A DNA stretch of 64,000 bases from assembly GCA_022825065.1 (NCBI GenBank), contig JAJDYR010000015.1:138315-202314 (forward strand). Direction: 5' to 3'. The position numbers and the translations under genes were made by a program. Of the stretch, positions 1 to 8,085 are shown one piece after another; positions within the stretch are counted from its first letter, which is position 1, and the number at the start of each line of letters is the position of its first letter. Origin of the DNA: a bacterium. Lineage in GTDB: Bacteria > UBA8248. The notes below the pieces were generated by a model that was given only the letters and a program-made list of their open reading frames with translations, did not search any database and was not told where the DNA came from.

Positions 1-131
1 GGATCTTTCTTTGCAGCGAAAACGGGGGAGCCGAAGGCGGTGATGAGCGCGAAAGACGCCACCGTAAACATCACCGCAAGACGAGAAACGCTGAACCTTC
101 GCATTCGGGTATACGTCGATCTCGTTGCCAT
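1..131 (-). CDS. N-terminus of an exported protein (truncated by window edge)
   Basis: The reading frame starts at an ATG at 131 behind a good ribosome site (GGGAGG about nine bases upstream) and runs off the left edge after 43 codons. The residues seen form a typical Sec signal peptide: a basic start containing RMRRF, a hydrophobic stretch with VMFTVASFALITAF, then a likely cleavage site after SPVFA before AKKD. The protein is therefore probably periplasmic or secreted, perhaps a solute-binding protein. Nothing of the mature domain is visible, so no function is assigned. Confidence 0.6.
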   Translation of the reverse strand, partial: MATRSTYTRMRRFSVSRLAVMFTVASFALITAFGSPVFAAKKD

Positions 132-481
132 TACATGATCCTCCCTGGCTTCCGATTCCGTGGACTCAGAGTGCGGACGCAGGGGCCTACCCGTTTCCGC
201 ACGTACAAGAGAAGAAAGATTGAACCCTTCCCCCGGATTGATTCCGGTGCGGTTCACGTAAGCAACATGGCGAGATGTATGTTCACAATATACAGGAAGC
301 CCCCCATCGGCACAACAAGCGAAATGCGGCCCGTTATCGCCCACGCGCCCCGGCCTCCGTCCGAAATGCGCAGCGCGGGTTTCCCGCCGGCAGGCGAAAC
401 GATCGGGTGTAGCGCTATGAATGGAGGGTTGTTTCGGCGTAATCTCCCTGAACCGACGAAACGCGCCCGCCGGAAGCGGGT
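132..481. other. Divergent intergenic region, nothing recognised
   Basis: About 350 bases separate the minus-strand exported protein from the plus-strand transporter. An open frame crosses it on the plus strand (135-485), but its composition is arginine- and proline-rich and shows no domain. Both flanking promoters must lie here; none could be singled out. Confidence 0.4.
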
Positions 482-1381
482 ATGATGCCCGAAGGGTTTG
501 AAGCGGCGTCGTTTTATTTGGAGAGATTCGAATTGCTTCCCAGGTTCATCATCCTCGCCCTTTTCGCGTCGTTTCTGATCGGCGTGGCGGACTACGTGTA
601 CGGGCGCGCTGTCAGGAACCAGATATTGCCCGGCACGATCACGGTCTCGCAGTCGAGCATCGTCGTTCCGATCACGTGGATATGGACGTACTATGAGGGC
701 AGCTACGCATGGACGCCTCCGGCCTTCCTGGGATTCTGCACCGCTTTTTTCACGTTCATCGGCTTCTGGAGCTTCATGAGAAGCGTGGAGCTCGGGGAGG
801 CGAGCGCCAGCACGCCCATCTACCGGATGAGTTTCGTCGTCACCGCCATGCTCGCCGTCTGGTTTCTGAGTGAATCCATCACGCTGCCCAAAATCATAGG
901 GTTAATCCTCACCGGCTGCGCCATTTTCCTGTTCTCGGATTTCCACCGGGGGAGTTTCTCGACCGACAAGCTCGCCTCCATCCTCTGGGCCGTCGTGGCG
1001 ATGGCGGCCGTCGGTTTCGTGAACTTCTTCTACAAGCTGGGCGTCGAGGGCGGGGTCGCGCCTATCATGTTCCTGCACAGCCAGGCGGTTTTCTTCATCA
1101 CCATCTCCTTCATCTACTCGTTCGTGGTGCAGGGAGGGCCGCAGTTTTCGAAAAAAGGCTGGGCGCACGGATTCGTGACCGCCACCTGCTTCATATTCGG
1201 GATCACCTCGCTGCTGGCCGCGTTCAGGGAGGGCGAGGCCACCATCGTCACGCCGATCCTGCAGTTGAGCTTCATCACGACCACCATCCTGGCCACCTGG
1301 CGGCTGTCCGAGAAGATGACGGTGCGAAAGCTTCTGGGGCTGGTCGCCGCTGTGGGAACCATCGTCGCGTTCACGCAGTAA
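482..1381 (+). CDS. DMT/EamA-like inner-membrane transporter
   Basis: This is a 299-residue, very hydrophobic protein with about ten predicted membrane segments in two similar halves, the layout of the drug/metabolite transporter superfamily. The first half contains GEASASTPIYRMSFV and the second GEATIVTPILQLSFITT. This internal repeat, at the same place in each half, is typical of EamA domains. The substrate cannot be told. The ATG at 482 is used here; a TTG at 533 has a stronger ribosome site (GGAGAG, seven bases away) and would start directly at the first membrane helix. Two more transporters of the same class lie at 22470-24222. Confidence 0.85.
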   Translation: MMPEGFEAASFYLERFELLPRFIILALFASFLIGVADYVYGRAVRNQILPGTITVSQSSIVVPITWIWTYYEGSYAWTPPAFLGFCTAFFTFIGFWSFMRSVELGEASASTPIYRMSFVVTAMLAVWFLSESITLPKIIGLILTGCAIFLFSDFHRGSFSTDKLASILWAVVAMAAVGFVNFFYKLGVEGGVAPIMFLHSQAVFFITISFIYSFVVQGGPQFSKKGWAHGFVTATCFIFGITSLLAAFREGEATIVTPILQLSFITTTILATWRLSEKMTVRKLLGLVAAVGTIVAFTQ

Positions 1382-1428
1382 CGCGAACAGCCGACGATTC
1401 CTTGATTCCGGCGGGGATGCGAGGGGGT

Positions 1429-3006
1429 TCAGGGAGAAGCCGCGGACGATACCGCTTCTGCGCTCCGCATCAGGCGCTGCGCATCGAGCGCCGCCCGGCG
1501 AAGCGCTTCCACGTCCGCGCTCGCGGCGTCCTTCAGGACGGCCACCGCCAGTTCGAGGACGGCGTCCTTTTTCTTCTCGTCCGTCTTTTCCTTGTTGTAG
1601 AGCGAAGACTTCATCTCTCTCCTTCGCTCCCTGATCTCTTTTTTTGTGAGCGGCTGAGGCCCCGCCTCGACGTCGGGCTGAATGCCTTTCTCGTGGATCA
1701 GGCGGCCGAGCGGGGTGTAGTATTTCGACGTCGTCAGCCGGACGGCCGCCCCGCCCCTCGTGGGGATGATGGCCTGAACGGAGCCCTTGCCGAAGCTCGT
1801 CCTGCCGATAATGAGGGCGCGGTCCAGATCCTGCAGGGCGCCGGCCACGATTTCGGAAGCGCTCGCGCTGCCCTTGTTGATCAGCACGATCAAGGGCTTG
1901 CCCACCCAAACGCCGCTGCCGCGAGAGCGGAAATACACCGTCTCGCTGCGCCTCCGTCCCCGGGTGAAGACGACCATGCTTCCATCGGGCAGAAACCGTT
2001 CGGAGACCTGGACGGACTGGCGGAGAAAACCACCCGGGTTGTCGCGCAGGTCCAGCACGATTCCCCGCACCTTCTTGCGAACCAACTCGTTGAGGCCCAC
2101 GTCCAGCTCCCGCGTCGTGCGTCCATGAAAGGCCGTGACCCGCAGATAGCCGATCCCGCCCTCTTTCACCTCCGCCTTCACGCTCTTGATGCTGATGATC
2201 GCGCGGCGAAGCGTCACGTTGCGGGGTTCGGGCCAGCTTGCGCGCGAAATCAGCAAATCGACCGTCTTGCCCGCGGGTCCTCTCATGCGGCGCACAACCT
2301 CGGAGAGCGGCATGTCCGCCGTGGTCGCGCCGTCGATTTCCAGAATCACGTCCTCGGACTTGAGGCCCGCGCGATGCGCGGGCGTGTCGTCGATGGGCGA
2401 TATGACGGTGAGCTTCTTCTCCCGCACCGTGATGATGACGCCCACCCCGCCGTAGCGGCCCGTATGCTCCACCCGCATCTGCCTGTAGGACTCGGGCGAG
2501 ACGAAAGAACTGAAAGGGTCCAGCGAACGCAGCATGGAGGTGAGCGCCGCGTACATGACTTCCAACCCGCCCTTTTTTTTCTTCTCCGAATCCCCGGCGT
2601 TCGCCATGGCGAACCGGTAGGCGCGCTCGAACCCGCCCAGCCCGCCGACGGCGTCTCCCCGGAGGCGAACGAGCAACTCCTTCTCCCCCGCCTTGAGGAG
2701 AACCTCGTCTCCCGCCTTCTCCTCGAAATCGAAGCGTCCCTCGCCCGCGCTTTTCTTGAGGCCTTCCAGACCCGCGACGTACATTTTTCTGAAATCGGGG
2801 GTGCGCGTGTAACTATCGTCGACTTTCTCCATGACCTCATAAAGAAGGGCGATGGCCTCTTCCTGATCGCTGGAGAGCGAAAAGACGAGGCTCGCGGAGA
2901 GCAACGCAACGGAAAGGATGAGGCCGACCGCAAGATGTTTCGCGCGGCGGGCGCCGCCTGCGCGGGAGAGAACAAGACGGAAAATACGGTTGCGCCTTAT
3001 CGACAT
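1429..3006 (-). CDS. S41-family C-terminal processing protease with PDZ domain
   Basis: The protein has an N-terminal membrane anchor (about residues 25-43) and so acts in the periplasm. A PDZ domain near the middle contains YGGVGV and DDTPAHRAGL. The S41 catalytic domain has the serine motif GSASASEI and the general-base lysine motif SFGKGSVQ, with LDLRDNPGG before them, as in CtpA/Tsp proteases that trim or degrade envelope proteins. It ends in a basic, charged tail. A start at 3054 would add 16 residues; neither start has a strong ribosome site. The gene lies between two plus-strand genes and appears to be transcribed alone. Confidence 0.9.
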   Translation of the reverse strand: MSIRRNRIFRLVLSRAGGARRAKHLAVGLILSVALLSASLVFSLSSDQEEAIALLYEVMEKVDDSYTRTPDFRKMYVAGLEGLKKSAGEGRFDFEEKAGDEVLLKAGEKELLVRLRGDAVGGLGGFERAYRFAMANAGDSEKKKKGGLEVMYAALTSMLRSLDPFSSFVSPESYRQMRVEHTGRYGGVGVIITVREKKLTVISPIDDTPAHRAGLKSEDVILEIDGATTADMPLSEVVRRMRGPAGKTVDLLISRASWPEPRNVTLRRAIISIKSVKAEVKEGGIGYLRVTAFHGRTTRELDVGLNELVRKKVRGIVLDLRDNPGGFLRQSVQVSERFLPDGSMVVFTRGRRRSETVYFRSRGSGVWVGKPLIVLINKGSASASEIVAGALQDLDRALIIGRTSFGKGSVQAIIPTRGGAAVRLTTSKYYTPLGRLIHEKGIQPDVEAGPQPLTKKEIRERRREMKSSLYNKEKTDEKKKDAVLELAVAVLKDAASADVEALRRAALDAQRLMRSAEAVSSAASP

Positions 3007-3128
3007 GGGCCGTTCCAATGGATAGGGTTCACCGGATGGCTTCGTATGAGGCATGATAGCACAGCCAGGCGAAATGCGCCGCCCCTGCTCCTTTTAGAGA
3101 ATGACCGGTTCCAGAGAAGGACCCCGCG

Positions 3129-3803
3129 ATGATCTCCATCGTCGTGCCCGTGCTGAACGAAGCGCCCAGGCTGTCCCCCATGTTCGACATGCTCGACGCC
3201 CAGCCGGGGGAGAAGCAGATCATCCTCGCCGACGGGGGGAGTACGGACGGGACGCGGGCAGTCGCGGGCGAACGCGCTCTTATCGTCGAATCCGAACCGG
3301 GCCGCGCGCGCCAGATGAACGCGGGCGCGGCTTTGGCGGAAGGCGAGACGATCCTGTTCTTGCACTGCGACACGAAGCTGCCGCCCGGAGCTTTCAGGGA
3401 TATCGAGGACGTCATGCGCGCGGACGACGTGGCGGGCGGGGGCTTTCTCCACAGCTTCGATCGCGAGGACAGCTTCAGCCGCTTCATCAGCTTCAGCGCC
3501 AACGCGCGCGCGAAAATCGCAAAACGCTTCCTGGGCGATCAGTGCATCTTCATCCGGCGAGAGGTCTTCGAGCGCATGGGCGGCTACGCCGACATGCCCC
3601 TGTTCGAGGACTGGGACCTGAGCCGCAGGATGCGCGCGTTCGGGCGCGCCGCCGTCATCGAGACGCCCGTGGTCACGAGCGGGCGGCGCATCGACGTATG
3701 GGGCAAGCCCAAGTGCCTCATCATCTGGTGGGGGCTGAGCATCCTCTTCGCGCTGGGCGTCTCCGCCGAGCGCCTCGCCCGGTATTACGCGCACGTAAGG
3801 TAA
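3129..3803 (+). CDS. Family 2 glycosyltransferase, TIGR04283-like
   Basis: This 224-residue GT-A fold enzyme begins MISIVVPVLNEA and has DGGSTDGT for nucleotide-sugar binding and HCDT as the DxD-type metal site. GRARQMNAGA and later GDQCIF and FEDWDLSRRM match the short TIGR04283 group, members of which occur beside arsenosugar biosynthesis genes. A hydrophobic stretch close to the C-terminus may touch the membrane. No partner enzyme lies beside it here, so the acceptor is unknown. AGAAGGA precedes the ATG. The gene ends eight bases from the convergent HD-domain gene. Confidence 0.8.
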   Translation: MISIVVPVLNEAPRLSPMFDMLDAQPGEKQIILADGGSTDGTRAVAGERALIVESEPGRARQMNAGAALAEGETILFLHCDTKLPPGAFRDIEDVMRADDVAGGGFLHSFDREDSFSRFISFSANARAKIAKRFLGDQCIFIRREVFERMGGYADMPLFEDWDLSRRMRAFGRAAVIETPVVTSGRRIDVWGKPKCLIIWWGLSILFALGVSAERLARYYAHVR

Positions 3804-3810
3804 GAAAAAA

Positions 3811-5244
3811 CTATGGGTTTCTTAATTTTTGCTCAAAATACTTTTTTATTTCCAACTTCAAGTACATTTTATCATCAGGCAACAACACATACACACGGAT
3901 TATGTATAGAAACTGATTAGACATAACGTTCATCAATGAACTTTTGTTCTCCATGATTACCCGAGACATTTTTTCGTCGGGATCGTAAAGATGGACTGAT
4001 TGTAAAATTTCATCATCATCTCGTTTTTCCGTGATCTTCATTCGGCTCGCCAAGTTCGTGATGGACACTTTATTATCCCACACATGCCATAAGGATTCGT
4101 CTATTGCATATCGTTTAATTGCTTCTTTTTTGTGTACCTCGGCTAGTTGCTTTCTAAGTGTAAATTCTCCTGACTCCCCTCTGTCTGCAAGCACCTCCCA
4201 TTCATAAACCAAACTCACGGGTTTGCGAGTACGAATTGAATCTATTTTTTGAATTAAACTATTTTCAATATCTGCCTCATTACTCAACTTTCTAATCTTG
4301 CTCTCAATGTATACATCATCCAAATTAAACCATCTCCGGTTTTTAATTGCTTTCTCTACATCCTCTCTTGAAAAATTAATCAGGTCCTTTTGAAGAAGGG
4401 CTTTTGAAATATCTCTCAACAGATACTCAAAACCTGCTACTGTCTTATGAAAAATATTTTGCTGGTAGACAAAATAACGGCACAACAAAAGATGCTCGGC
4501 TGAGCGCAAAGCCCTCTGGTATAGCGATATTCTTTTTTCTGATTCATCGAAAACCATCTGGCTAATCAGATAATCTACATCTATCGAACCATAAGGAACG
4601 CCAGTGTGATGAGCTGTCCTTAACAAATAATCTATCCGATCCGCGTCTAAATCAGACGCAACAAGAGTTCTAAATCGAGGAATCTCTGAATCTTGCGGGA
4701 AATTTGAACCAGTAATAATTCTTGAAATTTCCTCTGGATCATATCCGCTATTTTTGAAAATTCCTTTCAAATCTGGATCTGAGAGCAGTATCTCCCTGCC
4801 TACTTCTTCATGTCTTAGGAATTTAATTTCCGTCTGTTTATCATTGTTGTTTGACTCTTCTTTAGAACCAACCGGGGCCACAAAAGATTGTCGGTAGTAC
4901 CCTTTGATAGCTTCTTCCATTGGGTGAGAAAAGGGGTAATGGCCGATATCATGTAACAAACCCGCCAATCGATATTTTTGAATTTCATCGTCTGAAATTT
5001 TTAGGCTTGAATTTGCCTTTTTTATTGCAGATAAGATTTGACCTGTGATGTGACAAACACCAAGGGAGTGGTCAAACCTCGAAAAATCAGCTCCTGGATA
5101 AACAAGACTCACCAACCCAAGGTGTTTTACGCGACGCAAACGTTGAAATACGGGAGTATCGATGACTTCCGTTTCTAACTTGCTAAGGCCAATCGTTTTG
5201 TATACAGGGTCAGAAATATGTTTACGGTCAAAATCCGTCATCAA
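3811..5244 (-). CDS. HD-domain phosphohydrolase (YwfO/COG1078-like)
   Basis: A 477-residue protein with the full HD metal-site pattern: FDHSLGVCH (His59), LLHDIGH (His98-Asp99) and SDLDADRIDYLLRTAHHTG (about residues 198-215). COG1078-type proteins of this layout are related to dNTP triphosphohydrolases. The DNA is clearly AT-rich with AT-ending codons, unlike the genes on both sides, so it was probably acquired. The next gene upstream (5247-5729) is on the same strand two bases away and looks co-transcribed. In Bacillus a YwfO-type HD protein is likewise next to the small protein YwgA. A housekeeping or nucleotide-depleting defence role are both possible. Confidence 0.85.
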   Translation of the reverse strand: MMTDFDRKHISDPVYKTIGLSKLETEVIDTPVFQRLRRVKHLGLVSLVYPGADFSRFDHSLGVCHITGQILSAIKKANSSLKISDDEIQKYRLAGLLHDIGHYPFSHPMEEAIKGYYRQSFVAPVGSKEESNNNDKQTEIKFLRHEEVGREILLSDPDLKGIFKNSGYDPEEISRIITGSNFPQDSEIPRFRTLVASDLDADRIDYLLRTAHHTGVPYGSIDVDYLISQMVFDESEKRISLYQRALRSAEHLLLCRYFVYQQNIFHKTVAGFEYLLRDISKALLQKDLINFSREDVEKAIKNRRWFNLDDVYIESKIRKLSNEADIENSLIQKIDSIRTRKPVSLVYEWEVLADRGESGEFTLRKQLAEVHKKEAIKRYAIDESLWHVWDNKVSITNLASRMKITEKRDDDEILQSVHLYDPDEKMSRVIMENKSSLMNVMSNQFLYIIRVYVLLPDDKMYLKLEIKKYFEQKLRNP

Positions 5245-5246
5245 TA

Positions 5247-5729
5247 CTATTCAGAAAAAACTTCTGCTAATTTCTTTTGAGCTAGATTTCTATATTGATA
5301 CAATTTAGGTTTTTCCTCTTTCAAAATCTCATCGGCCCTGGCATCACTCAATTTGCTCACACGTCTTAGATAACGATACGAGGCAACCAATTCGAGCCAA
5401 TCCACTTCCTTCAACTTGAACTCTTTTGGTTTTTCAAGTAATGGCAGAACTTCCTCTAACCTATCACTAAGCGATTTTTTGAGCTGATACTCTTCATAGC
5501 CCTTGTCGTCTATCTCCAATTCATCCGCCAAGTGATAGTAATCCTCCGCCAGCGAAGGGCTGTAAGGTCCTTTTAGGTACCAGCCGAACCGATAACTCAG
5601 GTCAACATCCGTCAATTGGCCTAGATACACCGCTTTTTGTATGGTCTTCCGCTTCTCGAACGTATCTATTTCGGAACTAATCCCCAGTTTGTCCAAAAAG
5701 AGTTTCAGTAAAACGAGTTTCATCTCCAT
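5247..5729 (-). CDS. YwgA-like small protein, partner of HD phosphohydrolase
   Basis: This 160-residue charged protein contains TIQKAVYLGQL and, further on, GWYLKGPYSPSLAED. This pattern of a hydrophobic QK-x-x-YL helix followed by GPYS is shared by YwgA-like proteins and by SocA/Panacea-type antitoxins. Its stop codon is only two bases from the start of the HD gene, so the two are probably translated together. It shares the low GC of its neighbour. It may be a regulatory or antitoxin-like partner of the HD enzyme; that is inference from gene order and the motif. Confidence 0.6.
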   Translation of the reverse strand: MEMKLVLLKLFLDKLGISSEIDTFEKRKTIQKAVYLGQLTDVDLSYRFGWYLKGPYSPSLAEDYYHLADELEIDDKGYEEYQLKKSLSDRLEEVLPLLEKPKEFKLKEVDWLELVASYRYLRRVSKLSDARADEILKEEKPKLYQYRNLAQKKLAEVFSE

Positions 5730-6009
5730 TAGTGAATACTCCTAAATTCCAAGTATCAAACCAAATTTCGGAAGAGCGGAAGAATGTATTTCCAGGCGGA
5801 CTAAGGCTCATTAGAAGGTTTTGAATCGTCATCCCTTTGAACATCATAACTACCTTAGGCAAAATTTACACGAAACTATACAAAATTCATCTTCTTTGTT
5901 CAAGAATTACATAGCCGGAATTTTTCTTCTGTATACAATAACACTCGCCAAAAATTATCGTTCATGGCATGTTAGCGGAAATTTAACCAACCAAGAGGTG
6001 GATTTACGA

Positions 6010-8076
6010 ATGCGATTCGCGGTCGATACGGGCGGGACCTTCACCGACCTGGTGCTGGAGGACAACCGGGGCCGCCTCCACATGTTCAAGGCCCCCACGA
6101 CGCCCCAGGACCCGGTGGAGGGCATCCTCGCGGCCATCGAGTCGGCGGCCGAAGCGCTCTCGACGACCACCGGAGAACTCCTCGCCCAGGGCGAACTCTT
6201 CATCCACGGCACCACCCACGCCACGAACGCCATCGTGACGGGCAACACCGCGAAGACCGCCTTCCTCACCACGAAGGGCCACCCCGACATCCTCGTGCTG
6301 CGCGAGGGCGGGCGCATGGAGCCGTTCAACTTCCTGGTGCCGTTTCCCAAGCCCTACATCCCGCGCGCGCTCACCTACGAGGTGCCAGAGCGCATCGGCG
6401 CCGACGGCAGCGTCTACGAGCCGCTCGATGAGGCGGGCGTCATCGGGATCATCGAGGAGCTGAAAGAAAAAGGGGTGGAGGCGGTGGCCGTCTCTCTCCT
6501 GTGGTCCACCGTGAATCCAGCGCATGAGATCGGCGTGGGACGCCTGCTGAAAAAACACCTGAAGGGCGTGCCATACACCCTGTCGCACGTTCTGAACCCG
6601 ATTCTCCGCGAATACAGAAGAGCGTCTTCCACCTGCATCGACGCATCTCTCAAACCCCTCATGTCGCGCTACATCGGCGGGCTGCAGGAAAGGCTGGCCG
6701 CGGCGGGCTTCGCCGGAAGGCTCCTGATGCTGACTTCCAAGGGCGGCGTGATGGACGCGGGCGAACTGGCGGAGGCGCCCATCCACTCGGTGGGTTCGGG
6801 GCCTTCGATGGCGCCCATCGCGGGCAGGCACTTCTCCCGCGCCGACGCCAAAGCCGCGACGGCGATAGTGGCCGACACCGGCGGCACCACCTACGACGTG
6901 AGCCTCGTGCGCCGGGGCGAGATACCCATGTCGCCCGAAACCTGGCTCGGCCAGCGCTACCGGGGCCACATTCTGGGCTTCCCCTCGGTGGACGTGAAGA
7001 GCATCGGCGCGGGCGGGGGGAGCATCGCCTGGGTGGACGAGGGCGGACTCTTACACGTCGGGCCCCAGAGCGCGGGCGCGGAACCGGGACCGGCCTGCTA
7101 CGGCCGGGGCGGAACGCGGCCCACGCTCACGGACGCCTCCCTGGTGCTCGGCCACATCGACCCGGACTACTTCCTGGGCGGCGCGATGACGCTCAACACT
7201 TCCGAAGCCGAGAAGGCCATATCGAAAGACGTGGCCGAGCCGCTCGGGCTATCCCTCCAGGAGGCGGCCTCGGCCATCCTGAGGCTCGCGACGGAGAACA
7301 TGGTGGGCGCGATCGAGGAGATCACCATCCACCAGGGCATCGACCCCAGGGGCGCGGTGCTGATCGGCGGCGGCGGGGCGGCGGGGCTGAACTCGGTCGC
7401 CATCGCCAAGCGCCTGGGCTGCCAGGGCCTCGTGATCCCGGAAGTCGGCGCGGCGCTTTCCGCCGCGGGCGCGATGATGAGCGACCTGCACGCCGACTAC
7501 CGCTCGATGTTCTTCACCATCACGGACCGCTTCGACTTCAAGGGGGCGAACGCGACGCTGAAATCGCTCGGCGACAGATGCCGCGCGTTCATCAAGGGTC
7601 CCGGCAAGGGGGCGGTGGAAAGCGCTACGGAGTTCTACGTCGAGGCGCGCTACAAGCACCAGATATGGGAGATCGATCTGGGGCTGCCCATCAACCGCTT
7701 CCGCTCGAAAAAAGACGTGGAGCGCACGCGGGCGGCGTTCGACGAGGTGCACGAGGAGGTGTTCGCCTTCCGCGATCCCTCATCCGAGGTGGAGTTCGTC
7801 GGCTGGCGCGCCGTGGCGCGGTGCAAGCTGAGAAAGGGCCGCTTCGGCAGGCTCGTCCGCGAGGCGATCCACGAGACGACGCTCCCCAAGCGGCGGGAGG
7901 CCTACTTCGCGGGCAAGGGACTCGTGAACGCGCGCGTGGCGGCGTTCGATTCCATGAAACCGGGCGAGGCGATGCGGGGGCCGGCCATCATCGAGTCGCC
8001 GTTCACGACGGTGGTCATCGACCCCGGCGCAAAGGCCGAGCGCACGAGAAGCGGAAGCCTCTTCATCACGCTCTAG
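6010..8076 (+). CDS. hyuA: Hydantoinase/oxoprolinase subunit A
   Basis: A 688-residue protein of the ATP-dependent hydantoinase A / 5-oxoprolinase / acetone carboxylase beta family. It opens with RFAVDTGGTFTDLVLED, the first phosphate-binding loop of the actin-like ATPase fold. It continues with HGTTHATNAIV, VADTGGTTYDVSLV, SIGAGGGSIA and GAEPGPACYGRGG, all hallmarks of the family. The ATG at 6010 follows AAGAGGTGG and gives the family's usual length. An in-frame ATG at 5821 would add 63 AT-rich residues without similarity and is not used. It is nine bases from hyuB, with which it should form an enzyme opening a lactam or hydantoin ring. The substrate is unknown. Confidence 0.92.
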   Translation: MRFAVDTGGTFTDLVLEDNRGRLHMFKAPTTPQDPVEGILAAIESAAEALSTTTGELLAQGELFIHGTTHATNAIVTGNTAKTAFLTTKGHPDILVLREGGRMEPFNFLVPFPKPYIPRALTYEVPERIGADGSVYEPLDEAGVIGIIEELKEKGVEAVAVSLLWSTVNPAHEIGVGRLLKKHLKGVPYTLSHVLNPILREYRRASSTCIDASLKPLMSRYIGGLQERLAAAGFAGRLLMLTSKGGVMDAGELAEAPIHSVGSGPSMAPIAGRHFSRADAKAATAIVADTGGTTYDVSLVRRGEIPMSPETWLGQRYRGHILGFPSVDVKSIGAGGGSIAWVDEGGLLHVGPQSAGAEPGPACYGRGGTRPTLTDASLVLGHIDPDYFLGGAMTLNTSEAEKAISKDVAEPLGLSLQEAASAILRLATENMVGAIEEITIHQGIDPRGAVLIGGGGAAGLNSVAIAKRLGCQGLVIPEVGAALSAAGAMMSDLHADYRSMFFTITDRFDFKGANATLKSLGDRCRAFIKGPGKGAVESATEFYVEARYKHQIWEIDLGLPINRFRSKKDVERTRAAFDEVHEEVFAFRDPSSEVEFVGWRAVARCKLRKGRFGRLVREAIHETTLPKRREAYFAGKGLVNARVAAFDSMKPGEAMRGPAIIESPFTTVVIDPGAKAERTRSGSLFITL

Positions 8077-8085
8077 GAGCAGGAT

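Noticed and set aside
902..1909. 335-codon minus-strand frame over the DMT transporter and protease end
   Set aside because: It overlaps two well-supported genes, and its composition (Gly, Arg, Asp repeats) is that of a complement frame.
1402..3132. Long plus-strand frame across the S41 protease gene
   Set aside because: It lies opposite the protease, which has clear catalytic motifs. The frame is rich in Arg, His and Pro with no domain, as expected for a GC-rich shadow.
5821..6009. N-terminal extension of hyuA
   Set aside because: The 63 extra codons are AT-rich, with no similarity, and the ribosome site AAGAGGTGG is next to the ATG at 6010.
6004..6969. Long antisense frame within hyuA
   Set aside because: hyuA has full family motifs; the antisense frame shows none. 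The same holds for 8275-9300 in hyuB and 40555-41733 in hsdR.
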